From a virus, in IMG/VR virus record IMGVR_UViG_3300037493_003036, positions 1-25,879 of that record: 25,879 nucleotides of DNA; one strand, 5' to 3'. Made by a program: the position numbers and the translations under genes. The number at the start of each line of letters is the position of its first letter. Within the stretch, counting starts at the first letter, position 1. Shown here in pieces: positions 8,045 to 15,411 of the stretch. The notes beneath the pieces were generated by a model. That model made no database searches, had not been told where the DNA came from, and worked only from the letters and a program-made list of their open reading frames with translations.

Positions 8045-8736
8045 TTAGCCTTTTGGTTTCGCCGTGAGGAATTCCCGGATCAGGTAGCACGTTTCGGCGA
8101 TGAGCATCCCGCCGACCTCCGCCTCGATCTCGTCGCTGCCTTGCGCGAGAGCGTGGATGCATCGCCCGGCTTGCACGACGTCGCGCCGGGTTGCGAGCCA
8201 CGCTCTTTCTATTTTTTTGCGCGGATCTCTTCGCCGAGCCGGAGCCCCTCGACAATTTTCGACGCGATTAGATCGGCCGCCGCGGGAATCGCCTCGAGCG
8301 CGTCTCGGAGAGCCGGGCCGGCCGGCTCAACGATGCAATCGATTGCGAGTTGCTCGGCCGCGGCCGCTTGTTTTTTAGGATCCGTCGCCGCGGCACGGAA
8401 TGCCCGATAGACGGGCCGCGAAGGTGCGCGAGCGACGAAGGTCGCCGAAGAGCTTGAAGACGTCACCACGAAGCGCCGAAGCCCGTCGGCGCCCGCCTCT
8501 TCGGTGATCTCTGCGGTTGCGAGCTCTTGCTCGAGGACGGCGCCGAACGCGTCGGCGAGGACGGGATCGCCGTCACACGCCGTCGACGCCGCCGCTTTGT
8601 CCTCGACGAGCTCAAAGAAGAGTGCTTCGCGCGCGTCCGCTCGACGATCGCCGAGGAGCCGCGCGCGGTGCGCCTGATAGTCCGCGCGGGTTCCCGCGCG
8701 AAAAGTGAAAGAGTGTCCCCGCCCTTCAAATTCCAT
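8045..8736 (-). CDS. Tail assembly chaperone, -1 frameshift fusion product
   Basis: The zero frame from ATG 8736 encodes 175 residues and ends at a TAG (8209-8211). Just before the stop the codons GCA AAA AAA form a perfect A AAA AAA slippery heptamer (8212-8218). A -1 slip continues for 55 codons to a TAA at 8045, giving a 230-residue fusion whose extension begins IERAWLATRRDVVQ and ends REFLTAKPKG. The extension frame has no plausible start of its own. Known contractile and siphovirus tails make a short and a long chaperone this way immediately upstream of the tape measure. They coat the tape measure during assembly and are absent from virions. The slippage rate cannot be read from sequence. 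Confidence 0.85.
8209..8736 (-). CDS. Tail assembly chaperone, short (zero-frame) product
   Basis: This is the 175-residue product made when ribosomes do not shift at the slippery site. The N-terminus (FEGRGHSFTFRAGTRADYQA) is beta-rich. The C-terminal part (about 100-175) is helical with YRAFRAAATDPKKQAAAAEQ and ends GEEIRAKK at the A-run. It lies between the tube gene and the tape measure, as gpG-type proteins do. An AAAAGGG ribosome-binding site about 10 bases before the ATG supports the start at 8736. Sequence similarity alone would not identify it. The frameshift site and gene order do. Confidence 0.85.
   Translation of the reverse strand: MEFEGRGHSFTFRAGTRADYQAHRARLLGDRRADAREALFFELVEDKAAASTACDGDPVLADAFGAVLEQELATAEITEEAGADGLRRFVVTSSSSSATFVARAPSRPVYRAFRAAATDPKKQAAAAEQLAIDCIVEPAGPALRDALEAIPAAADLIASKIVEGLRLGEEIRAKK
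8212..8218 (-). other. Slippery heptamer A AAA AAA for -1 frameshift
   Basis: In the minus-strand mRNA the zero-frame codons are GCA AAA AAA TAG. The seven A residues match the X XXY YYZ rule, and the stop codon directly follows, which usually helps slippage. No strong downstream stem was worked out. Confidence 0.85.
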
Positions 8737-8760
8737 GATTTTAGCCCTTTTCTTGCTGCG

Positions 8761-9240
8761 TTAGAGACCGAACGGGAGAACGCCGCCCGACTGAGGAGCG
8801 GCGAGCGGTGCGACCGCTTGAAGGCCGCCGCGCTCGATCAGCATGATGTGAAGGTCGCACGACACGGAGATCGCGTCGCTGCCTTGTTTCGGCGAGTCCT
8901 GAACGTTCGTGATTCGGCATCCGCGGAGGACGTCGGTCGTGAGCGGTGATCCCGTGTCGCGATAGCTGACGGTCACGTCAAACGCCGCTTCCATGTAACC
9001 CTGCCCGAGCGCCGCGATCAGCTCACTAAATTCTTGCTTGTAGAGCGTCATCGCTCCCGACTCTTCAAGCTGACCGCGCGTGCGTCCGAGGATTTGCGCG
9101 CCGGTGCCGAAAACAGTTCCGGGCTCGAGCGCGCTCGTGTAGCTGCATTCGGAGATCCCAAGAACGCGCGAGCCGTTAAGCGTGATTTCCACGCTGGAAT
9201 AATCGTAGCGATTGCCGTTGATTAGTGGATACGTTGCCAT
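8761..9240 (-). CDS. Tail tube protein
   Basis: This 159-residue protein directly follows the sheath gene, the fixed position of the major tube protein in contractile phages. NGSRVLGISECSYTSALEPG at about residues 22-41 fits the start of the tube beta-barrel, with a variable loop and then helix GAMTLYKQEFSELIAALGQG (62-81). The second half is beta-strand rich (SDAISVSCDLHIMLIERGG). A GAG-rich ribosome-binding site lies close before the ATG at 9240. Tube subunits stack as hexamers inside the sheath and conduct DNA. Identification rests on synteny plus a compatible pattern, as families of this type diverge strongly. Confidence 0.85.
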   Translation of the reverse strand: MATYPLINGNRYDYSSVEITLNGSRVLGISECSYTSALEPGTVFGTGAQILGRTRGQLEESGAMTLYKQEFSELIAALGQGYMEAAFDVTVSYRDTGSPLTTDVLRGCRITNVQDSPKQGSDAISVSCDLHIMLIERGGLQAVAPLAAPQSGGVLPFGL

Positions 9241-9255
9241 TTTCTCAAGCTCCTA

Positions 9256-10680
9256 TCAGGCGACCGCGACGGCCGGATTTTGGAAGGCGATTTCCGCCTC
9301 GATCGTTTTGAGGTAGCCGCGCGGCGTCACGCGCACGCGCACGACGATTTTTGACGTCGTCACGACGTTGGTTGTTCGGTCGATCGTCGCCGTCGCCGCC
9401 GTCGCATCGCCGGGACCGACGAGCGCGTCGCGTAGCGTCGTCGTGACGTCGCTTTCGATGTTGCGCGCGTCGACTTCGTCGATCGTTCCGTTCGCGTTCA
9501 CGCGCACGGAGGAGTTCAGGTAGCGCAAGAGTCGCGATCGCGTCGTCGCGCACGCTTTGTCGATCACGCGCCGCGCTTGCACGTATCGGAAATCCGATCC
9601 GGTCGCGGACATAAGGAGCCCTTGCGTGATGTAGGTTCCGGAAAGCCCGATGTGCGTTCGGAGCGTTGCAAATCGCGCCGTATCGGCCGCGGGGTCGACG
9701 CGCGCGTCGTCCGTGCTCGAGAGGCTCGCGACCTCGACACACGGGCCGGACGCGACGCGCCCGAGGTCTTCGCCGACCGGCGCGCGGGTGCAGCGCGCGG
9801 CGATGGTCCACGCGGCCGAACGAAGAGCGAGTCGCCCGTCGGTTGCGCTCGTGATCCGAGGGGTGCCGAACGCGACCAGGATGCGCGAATCGACGTAGCT
9901 CGGGCCGTAAGCGGTCGACGCCGTGAGGTTTGCGATCGCGACGTTCGGCGCATCGATGACGGCGAACGTGTAGCGAAACGAGCTCGTCGACATCGCCGCG
10001 AGCTTCGCGCCGGTCGCGGCCGCGATGACCTTCGACGCATCCGCCTTGTTCTGTGCGGTCGCGCCTTGCGCGGCGCCGACAATGTGCATGGATCCGACGG
10101 TGAGCGTCGACGCCGTGAGCGCGTCAATCGCCGTGTTGAGGTCGCCGGAGCCGAAGTAAGGCTCTTGTGCCGTTGCGCTGTAAACTTCGGCGGCGACGTA
10201 GGTTCCGGCCGCAAAGTTGAGCACCGTTCCGGTGCCGACAAGAGCGACCGTCGCCGCGGTGACGATGCCGCTCTGATAGACGCTTCCGCCGTCGAGGCTG
10301 ACGCGGACGATCGCGGTTCCGACGGCGCCGCCGGTCGTGACCTCGACGCGGAGCTCGTAGGAATCAAACGGGGTTCCCGTGAGCGTGACCGCCGGGCCGC
10401 CGCCGCTTGGCGCGACCGCGCTCCACACGCCCGCGACTGAGCCTGTCACGCGCGAGAACACGATCGGGCCGCCGCCGATCTGGAGAGCGAGCGCCGCGGC
10501 TTCGACCGCGGGGCCGTAACCGAACGTCGTTCGCAGCGTCGAAACGTTGGTGATGAGCGTCGGCGTTGCCGCCGTGCCGCTCGAGCAAACGCCGAAGACG
10601 GCTTGAACGAGGTCTTCGGTCGCCGGGGTGAGCCCGAGCGCGTAATCTTGGATCGAAATGGTAACTTCTGGGATCGCCAT
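9256..10680 (-). CDS. Contractile tail sheath protein
   Basis: This 474-residue protein has the sheath layout: N-terminal strand and handshake arm (PEVTISIQDYALGLTPATED), variable outer domains in the middle, and a conserved C-terminal domain. The last contains RVIDKACATTRSRLLRYLNS, a central helix, then VRVRVTPRGYLKTIEAEIAF as the final strands. These are hallmarks of the sheath C-terminal subtilisin-like and handshake parts that mesh between subunits. Presence of a sheath makes this a myovirus-type tail. An AAAGGA ribosome-binding site lies 9 bases before the ATG. Length is typical of Mu gpL-like sheaths. Confidence 0.93.
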   Translation of the reverse strand: MAIPEVTISIQDYALGLTPATEDLVQAVFGVCSSGTAATPTLITNVSTLRTTFGYGPAVEAAALALQIGGGPIVFSRVTGSVAGVWSAVAPSGGGPAVTLTGTPFDSYELRVEVTTGGAVGTAIVRVSLDGGSVYQSGIVTAATVALVGTGTVLNFAAGTYVAAEVYSATAQEPYFGSGDLNTAIDALTASTLTVGSMHIVGAAQGATAQNKADASKVIAAATGAKLAAMSTSSFRYTFAVIDAPNVAIANLTASTAYGPSYVDSRILVAFGTPRITSATDGRLALRSAAWTIAARCTRAPVGEDLGRVASGPCVEVASLSSTDDARVDPAADTARFATLRTHIGLSGTYITQGLLMSATGSDFRYVQARRVIDKACATTRSRLLRYLNSSVRVNANGTIDEVDARNIESDVTTTLRDALVGPGDATAATATIDRTTNVVTTSKIVVRVRVTPRGYLKTIEAEIAFQNPAVAVA

Positions 10681-10693
10681 GAGGAAGAGTCCT

Positions 10694-11209
10694 TTAGGTT
10701 TCTAGGCCGTCGAGAATGCCGTCGCCGAAAACGGCGAAAGGGTCGATCTCTGCTGTGAGCACTACCACGACTTGAGCCGTCGCGTCGGCGTCCGTCGCGA
10801 GGTTGCGGAGCCGTTGCGGCGCGCGGATTGAGACGGTCACGACGATGCATGCGCCGTGATCAATCCACGTCGGCTCGATCCACCGTGACGATCCGACGGT
10901 GAAGCCCGCCGGGCGAACGACGGAGCGAAGCGAAGTGATCAGGTTGAGCCGCATCGCTTCCGCGGCGTCGTAATCGACCGCCCATGAATGCACGTCGAAT
11001 TCGTGCAAGTCCTCGCCGATCGCCTTCGGGTTCCCGCCGCTTGCGAATTCGAATCCGCTGCCGTCGTCGGCTTGCGTGATCGTCGTGCGTTCCCAAACGT
11101 AACGCTTCGGCGCGTCGAGCTGGTCGACGTAGCGAAGCCCTTCGACGGTTTGCGCGCCGGTCGGCGCGAGCTCGGCGGCGATCGCCGCGATGATCGTGGA
11201 TAGTGCCAT
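10694..11209 (-). CDS. Tail terminator/completion protein in the gp37 position
   Basis: This 171-residue protein is placed between the gpG-like morphogenesis gene and the sheath, where Mu-type phages carry gp37 and others carry the tail terminator. It shows helix (IIAAIAAELAP) then strands, KRYVWERTTITQADDG, a LHEFDVHSWAVDYDAAEAMR segment, and a final strand pair in RIAxxV style (VVVVLTAEIDPF). Terminator proteins use a similar alpha/beta fold, capping the tube and joining it to the head. Family membership cannot be proven by eye. Synteny gives moderate support. Confidence 0.7.
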   Translation of the reverse strand: MALSTIIAAIAAELAPTGAQTVEGLRYVDQLDAPKRYVWERTTITQADDGSGFEFASGGNPKAIGEDLHEFDVHSWAVDYDAAEAMRLNLITSLRSVVRPAGFTVGSSRWIEPTWIDHGACIVVTVSIRAPQRLRNLATDADATAQVVVVLTAEIDPFAVFGDGILDGLET

Positions 11210-11211
11210 GT

Positions 11212-11679
11212 TTAGAGCTTGAAGGCGAAGGCGAACGCTTGTTTTGCCGCTGCTACCATGCGCCGGAAATACTTCGGCGGCCAGCCCTTCGCGGGAAGAA
11301 ACGGACGCGCCGGGATCGAGCCGGATCCCTCTTGGTGGACCGCCGCGTATTTGAGCGGCGAGCCGACCGCGAAACGTCGAGCGCCGAGGATCCGAGAGTT
11401 GATCGAGTTGCGTAGCGCACCCGTGTTGACCAGGATTTGCGCTCCCTTGCTTGCGGCGCCTTTGCGCGTGCCGCTGCGTCGTGCCGCGATCGTCGACGCC
11501 TTAAGCGGCTTCCACGACGCGCCGTAGGGGTCGCGCTGCAAGCGAAAACAAAGCACGGTTTCGGCGAGCATCGACTCGGCCGCGATGCGCACGAAAGCGT
11601 CCTCGAATTCGGCGCCGCGTCGAAGCCTCTTCGCCGCCGCCGCAAGCTTGGCGATGTCGCCGCCTTTCGGCGTTACCAT
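11212..11679 (-). CDS. Phage virion morphogenesis protein (Mu gpG-like)
   Basis: The real start is the ATG at 11679 (MVTPKGGDIAKLAAAAKRL), which overlaps the end of the gp36-like gene by 7 bases and gives 155 residues. An open extension further upstream is an accident of GC-rich DNA. Recognisable elements are RDPYGASWKPLKASTIAARR (about 49-68), ILVNTGALRNSINSRI (82-97), and KYAAVHQEGSGSIPARPFLP (110-129). These are the W-PL, L-TG-L--SI and HQ-G---IPARPF signatures of the phage_tail_S/morphogenesis family. It probably acts at tail completion or head-tail joining, which matches its place. Confidence 0.9.
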   Translation of the reverse strand: MVTPKGGDIAKLAAAAKRLRRGAEFEDAFVRIAAESMLAETVLCFRLQRDPYGASWKPLKASTIAARRSGTRKGAASKGAQILVNTGALRNSINSRILGARRFAVGSPLKYAAVHQEGSGSIPARPFLPAKGWPPKYFRRMVAAAKQAFAFAFKL

Positions 11680-12071
11680 CCCGCGGGCTCGTCGGAGTAT
11701 GCGGCGAGATCGTGCTCCACGACGGAAGGGGTTGCGTCGACGGCGCCGACGAGCCCGAGGTTTCCGTCGCGGACTTGCACGAGCCACTTGATCGCGTCGT
11801 CGTAACGTTTGCGGATCGGGTCGTTTTCGCTTTCCGGGTTGTAGCCTCGAGCGGCCGCGAGCAAGTCCCAAGCGGCGATCGCGCTCGTTGCTCGTTTGAG
11901 GTCGGTTCCCCATACGGTGAGCGGGAGCGAGTAGCGCGGCTCGAGGTAGCTGTCGCAAGCGCGCGACGCGCCCTCGAGGATCAGATCCTGATCGCCCGTC
12001 GAGATCCCGACGAGCGCGGCCGCCTTGATTCCGAAAAGATAGAGCTCGGCGCGCGTTGCGTAGACTGCCAT
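11673..12071 (-). CDS. gp36-like protein (DUF1320), head-tail connector
   Basis: This 132-residue, largely helical protein corresponds to Mu gp36. It has YATRAELYLFGIKAAALVGI at the N-terminus, ASRACDSYLEPRYSLPLTVW (about 35-54), and NDPIRKRYDDAIKWLVQVRD (83-102), all typical of DUF1320 adaptors. Such proteins sit at the head-tail joint. It is the first gene after the terminator-like hairpin that follows the capsid gene. Its AAGGTG ribosome-binding site is 6 bases before the ATG at 12071. Its end overlaps the morphogenesis gene. Function is drawn from the family and position. Confidence 0.9.
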   Translation of the reverse strand: MAVYATRAELYLFGIKAAALVGISTGDQDLILEGASRACDSYLEPRYSLPLTVWGTDLKRATSAIAAWDLLAAARGYNPESENDPIRKRYDDAIKWLVQVRDGNLGLVGAVDATPSVVEHDLAAYSDEPAGW

Positions 12072-12082
12072 TGTTGCACCTT

Positions 12083-12123
12083 ACAACAACAAAGCGGCGG
12101 CGCGCCGTGAGACGTGCCGCCGC
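12083..12123 (-). terminator. Intrinsic terminator-like hairpin after capsid gene
   Basis: Minus-strand RNA would form an 11-bp GC-rich stem, including one G-U pair, between 12113-12123 and 12094-12104, with an 8-base loop. The tract TTTGTTGTTGT (12083-12093) follows. It lies 15 bases after the major capsid stop and ends 12 bases before the next ATG. It probably terminates a fraction of transcripts or protects capsid mRNA ends. Genes downstream must still be reached by read-through. Confidence 0.75.
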
Positions 12124-12137
12124 GATTGGTCAATCGA

Positions 12138-13061
12138 TTAGGCGACAGCTTTCGCCGCGAGCCACCACAACGAGACGCCTGCATTCATGCGGCCGTCCAC
12201 GCCGTACACCACCTGATTGTTGAAGAACATCTCGTCGTCGTTCGGCGAGGTCTTTTGCACGAAGTTGATCGCGCGGCGCGTTTGAAAAACGAACGGCTTG
12301 ATCGCGCGGCTGACGTCGAGGAGGTACCACGTCGTCGCGTCGGCGACGAGCTCGGGAACGACGAGGACTTCGGCGCTGCCCTTAAGAACGTTGGTCGTTC
12401 CGGCGGCGTTCGTTGAAGCGGTCGACTCGAAAATCACGTCGCTTTGCACGATGCGGCGCGCCGCGAGCTCGAGCTGAGGAGGGACGATCAGCAATCCCGG
12501 CATAACGCCAAGGGGGAGACCGTCTTCGCCGAGAAAGCCCATCATCGAAGCGCGGACCTCGGCGTAGTTTGCGGCCGTGAGAGCCTTGCCGGTGCTCCAG
12601 TAGTTCTGCTGTGAACCGCTCGACGCGATCGGGTCGACGTAGTGATTGGCCGCAAAGAAGTTGCGACCATCAAAGCCGGTCGTCGACTGGCCGTTGCGGA
12701 GCAAATCCGCGATCAGAAGGTCCGGCTTTTTGCCGGCGGCGCGGCCGGTTTCCTGAACGATCGGGCGATAGACGCCGACGTTGTCGTCTTCGATGTCTTC
12801 GCGCGGGATCGCGACGGTAAGCTCAAAGGTTTTGTTTTGGATTTGATAGCCGTAAGCCGCCACGTTTTGGATGACGCGGTCGCCGAGCCATTCGCGCATT
12901 TGCGGAAGGCGCGACATCCAACCATAAGTGTTTGACTTGCTCGAGCTCGGAACAACGGTTGCGACCTTGTCGTAAAACGTTGGGGAGCCGGCGTAGCCCT
13001 CTTGGAAAACGGCCGAAAAGGTCGTCCAAAGAGCGCGGATATTTGCTGGGGTAATGTCCAT
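12138..13061 (-). CDS. Major capsid protein (Mu gpT-like)
   Basis: This 307-residue protein is close to Mu gpT in length and pattern. It begins MDITPANIRALWTTFSAVFQ, continues with the helix-linker-strand region YGWMSRLPQMREWLGDR (about 47-63), and has FELTVAIPREDIEDDNVGVY (79-98), then GRNFFAANHYVD. These belong to the Mu-like_prophage major head subunit family, which has an HK97-type fold and forms the icosahedral shell. A GAGGA ribosome-binding site stands 7-8 bases before the ATG. It follows the decoration and protease genes, and a hairpin terminator follows it, fitting high expression. Confidence 0.93.
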   Translation of the reverse strand: MDITPANIRALWTTFSAVFQEGYAGSPTFYDKVATVVPSSSKSNTYGWMSRLPQMREWLGDRVIQNVAAYGYQIQNKTFELTVAIPREDIEDDNVGVYRPIVQETGRAAGKKPDLLIADLLRNGQSTTGFDGRNFFAANHYVDPIASSGSQQNYWSTGKALTAANYAEVRASMMGFLGEDGLPLGVMPGLLIVPPQLELAARRIVQSDVIFESTASTNAAGTTNVLKGSAEVLVVPELVADATTWYLLDVSRAIKPFVFQTRRAINFVQKTSPNDDEMFFNNQVVYGVDGRMNAGVSLWWLAAKAVA

Positions 13062-13072
13062 TTTTTAAGTCC

Positions 13073-13495
13073 TCAGTTAAAGCCGGGGAAGGTGAGGACG
13101 AAAACGCCGTCGCTCTCGACGGCGAGAACGCGACCGGCCGCGCTCTTGCCCGCTGACGTGATCATAACCGTCTGATCGTCGACGACATAGCAAAGCGCGC
13201 CGACGTGCGCGTCGGTCACGGCGTCGCCGCCGCCGCTGTTCGCCCACTTGAACGCGCCGAACGTCACGAGGATCGAATCGGCGCCGTCGGCGCCTGCGTT
13301 CGTCCTCGTTTCTTCCGCGCGGCCGAAGGCGACGAGAGCCGTCGCCGTGACGCCCGGTTTTGCGTAACCACCGTCGAGGACGACTAGCCCGCCTTGAAAG
13401 ATCGTCGTCGAGCCCTTCATTTTAACGTTGATCTGATACGGGACGGTGTCCCAGGAATATTTGCGCGTCGCGCGCGCCGAGGTCAGAGCCGCCAT
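13073..13495 (-). CDS. Probable capsid decoration/stabilisation protein
   Basis: This 140-residue, Gly/Ala/Val-rich beta protein lies between the protease/scaffold and the major capsid genes, where DUF2190-type or gpD-like decoration proteins occur. Visible elements are YQINVKMKGSTTIFQGGLVV (about 19-38), a Gly-rich turn region, and DAHVGALCYVVDDQTVMITS (94-113), then GRVLAVESDGVFVLTFPG. The small barrel style agrees with decoration proteins, but the exact family is not certain. An AAGGACG site precedes the ATG at 13495 at good spacing. It probably binds the outer capsid lattice after expansion. Confidence 0.75.
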   Translation of the reverse strand: MAALTSARATRKYSWDTVPYQINVKMKGSTTIFQGGLVVLDGGYAKPGVTATALVAFGRAEETRTNAGADGADSILVTFGAFKWANSGGGDAVTDAHVGALCYVVDDQTVMITSAGKSAAGRVLAVESDGVFVLTFPGFN

Positions 13496-13497
13496 TT

Positions 13498-14616
13498 TTA
13501 ATCGTCCTTGTTTGCGTTTTGAGCCGCCGCGGCGCGCGCATAGGCTTCGGGGGAGACTTCTACCAGTCGCAGAATCTTCGCGACGTGCGGATCGAGCGTC
13601 GTCGTCGCGACGAGCCCGGCCGGCGGCGTCTTCGGCGACATCGCGACGAGCTCGACGCGGGTCGCGAGGTACTTCGCAAACGCGGCCGGCGTCGCGGTGC
13701 CGAGCTCGATCGCGAAATCGCGCTCGGCTGGCGCGACACGACGAGCGCGGATCGCTTCGTCGACTTGTGCGGTCACGTCGGCGACGACGCGCGCGCTCTC
13801 GAGCTCGGCGAGCTGTGCCGCGAGCTGGACGACGCGCCTTGCGTCATCGCGCGCGACCTTGGCAAGAGCGACCGCGTCGGCGGCTTTCTCGACGCCGAAC
13901 GCTTCGCAGAGCTCGACGATCGTGCGGTTCGCGTCGTCGAGGCGCACGCGCTCGGCGGCGAGGGTCACGGCGTCGGCGCCGCCCTTCGGCTGTTCAAGAG
14001 TGATCCGTGTTGCCATCAAAGGTTCCATCCGTTTGGTTGCGGGAAGGTTGGTCAGAGCGAGGTTGATCAGCTCGACGATCTCGCCGTTGTCGTCGACGAG
14101 GAACGTCGGCGAGAAATAGCGATACTCTCGAGCGCAAAGCAGAGCGGCCGCGCGTTCGGTCCAGCGGACGCCGACGGCGTCGAGCCCTTCGTCGGTCGCG
14201 GCAAGACTGAACCATCCCGCGGCCGGCGAGGGGCCGCCGTTCGGCATGCCGATCGCCGCGTGTTCGTAATCGATCGAGTATTCGTTTCCCCAATCGGCCG
14301 CGGCCGCCATGATCGACGCGAGCCCGTTCGGTGTGCAACGGAAGACGCCCTTTGTCGTTTCGATGTCGCCGTGCGCGAAGATCGTAAACGACGACGGCGG
14401 CGACGACATCGCGGGCGCCTCTTCGGGAAGCTCGGGTGCATCTTCGGGAAGCTCGGGAGCATTTTCGGGAAGCTCGAGCATCGCGTCGCCTGCGACGCTC
14501 TCGGGCTCGTCATCGTGCTCGACGACGACGACGACCGACGTCGACGCGGCAATCGGAAACGATGCGGTGATCGTGCGGAACTTGCGCCGCTTCGTCGTCG
14601 TGTTCGGTTTTGCCAT
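13498..14616 (-). CDS. Prohead protease/scaffold (Mu gpI-like)
   Basis: The call is a 372-residue protein starting at ATG 14616. A GTG at 14667, just after the upstream stop, could add 17 residues. A basic N-terminus precedes an acidic Pro/Glu/Leu repeat (about 47-70). The protease domain follows, with EYSIDYEHA (112-120, the family's DYEH element) and RWTERAAALLCAREYRYFSP (151-170, typical of Mu protein I). Residues 215-290 are helical and scaffold-like. RRVAPAERDFAIEL (292-305) is the usual C-terminal element. Mu makes the scaffold Z from an internal start of gene I. Here ATG 14016 (M201) could serve, weakly supported. It matures the prohead by cleavage. Confidence 0.88.
   Translation of the reverse strand: MAKPNTTTKRRKFRTITASFPIAASTSVVVVVEHDDEPESVAGDAMLELPENAPELPEDAPELPEEAPAMSSPPSSFTIFAHGDIETTKGVFRCTPNGLASIMAAAADWGNEYSIDYEHAAIGMPNGGPSPAAGWFSLAATDEGLDAVGVRWTERAAALLCAREYRYFSPTFLVDDNGEIVELINLALTNLPATKRMEPLMATRITLEQPKGGADAVTLAAERVRLDDANRTIVELCEAFGVEKAADAVALAKVARDDARRVVQLAAQLAELESARVVADVTAQVDEAIRARRVAPAERDFAIELGTATPAAFAKYLATRVELVAMSPKTPPAGLVATTTLDPHVAKILRLVEVSPEAYARAAAAQNANKDD
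14422..14476. repeat. Three direct repeats of 21 bp inside the gpI-like gene
   Basis: The core ttcgggaagctcg recurs at 14422, 14443 and 14464, exactly 21 bases apart. It encodes the acidic LPENAPE / LPEDAPE / LPEEAPA series. The period is in frame, so copy number can vary without breaking the gene. Confidence 0.9.
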
Positions 14617-14670
14617 AGTGGGATCCCGCGTCACTTTACTCTGATCGCGCTGGAGCGCAACGGTCACGAA

Positions 14671-15408
14671 TCAAAGCCCGGCGGCGCGCTGCTTTCGTTC
14701 CGCGGCGGCGATGAGCTGGTCGACGCCGACGTCGGCGACGCTTGCGCCGCGGTATTTTTTGACCGCGTCGGCGAAGGTGTAGTTTGTGAGCGCCGGCGGT
14801 TGCGCGAATCCCTCTTGCGCCGGGATCGGCGTGCCGCTGAATTTGTAGCGGCCGGTCTTTGTGAGCTCGTCGAGGTCTTCGCGGTCGAGCGTCACGACGT
14901 CGGAGCGGCAATTAAAATGCAGCGGCGGCCGATGACCTCGCCACCACGGATCGCCCGCGGGGAGGATCGTCCCGTCGCAGAATTCGCAAACTTGAGATTG
15001 CCGACCGTCGATCGTCGCGTCAAAGAGCCAGTACGGGCGCGCGGCGAGGATCTCGGGTTGCGTCTGTTGCTCGAGGCGCCCGGCGGCGAAGGCGTTTTGA
15101 AGGTTCGTTCGGTAAATCGTCTCGAGCCGCCACGGAGGATTCGCGACGGTGCCGCTCCACGCCGTCTTGAGCGCGTCGCCGATCCTGGCTCGCCATTCGT
15201 CGAGGCTCTGTCCTTCGTGGATCGCGTCGGCGAGGCTCTCGAGCGTTTGCGCGATGAGGTCCATTTGAGACACGTTCGCGACCGTAAACGCGCGATGCCG
15301 AGCACGCGCGGAAAGCTCCTCAAAGGCGCCTTTTTCCATCGGCTTTTTTTTGAGAAGCGCGTCGCGCGCCGCGTCGAATTTTGAGATTGCCGAAGAGATC
15401 GCCCACAT
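14671..15408 (-). CDS. Minor head protein (Mu gpF-like, SPP1 gp7 family)
   Basis: This 245-residue protein has the head-morphogenesis signature at about 125-175: YWLFDATIDGRQSQVCEFCD followed by GDPWWRGHRPPLHFNCRSD. C141, C144, H159, H164 and C167 form the set of Cys/His residues conserved in the gpF family and probably bind a metal ion. The N-terminal half is helical (QMDLIAQTLESLADAIHEG, then ETIYRTNLQNAFAAGR). These proteins are few per capsid and attach near the portal. The start at 15408 lies just after the portal stop. Coupling to the protease gene downstream is close. Identification is solid. Confidence 0.93.
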   Translation of the reverse strand: MWAISSAISKFDAARDALLKKKPMEKGAFEELSARARHRAFTVANVSQMDLIAQTLESLADAIHEGQSLDEWRARIGDALKTAWSGTVANPPWRLETIYRTNLQNAFAAGRLEQQTQPEILAARPYWLFDATIDGRQSQVCEFCDGTILPAGDPWWRGHRPPLHFNCRSDVVTLDREDLDELTKTGRYKFSGTPIPAQEGFAQPPALTNYTFADAVKKYRGASVADVGVDQLIAAAERKQRAAGL

Positions 15409-15411
15409 CGA

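Noticed and set aside
11212-11958. Morphogenesis gene extended to 248 residues
   Set aside because: The first 93 residues lie inside the gp36-like gene and look like frame shadow. ATG 11679 matches the family length.
13519-15384. Long plus-strand frame (621 codons) across the gpI-like and gpF-like genes
   Set aside because: It is antisense to two well-recognised head genes, is very Arg-rich, and has no motif. It is a shadow of GC-rich codon use.
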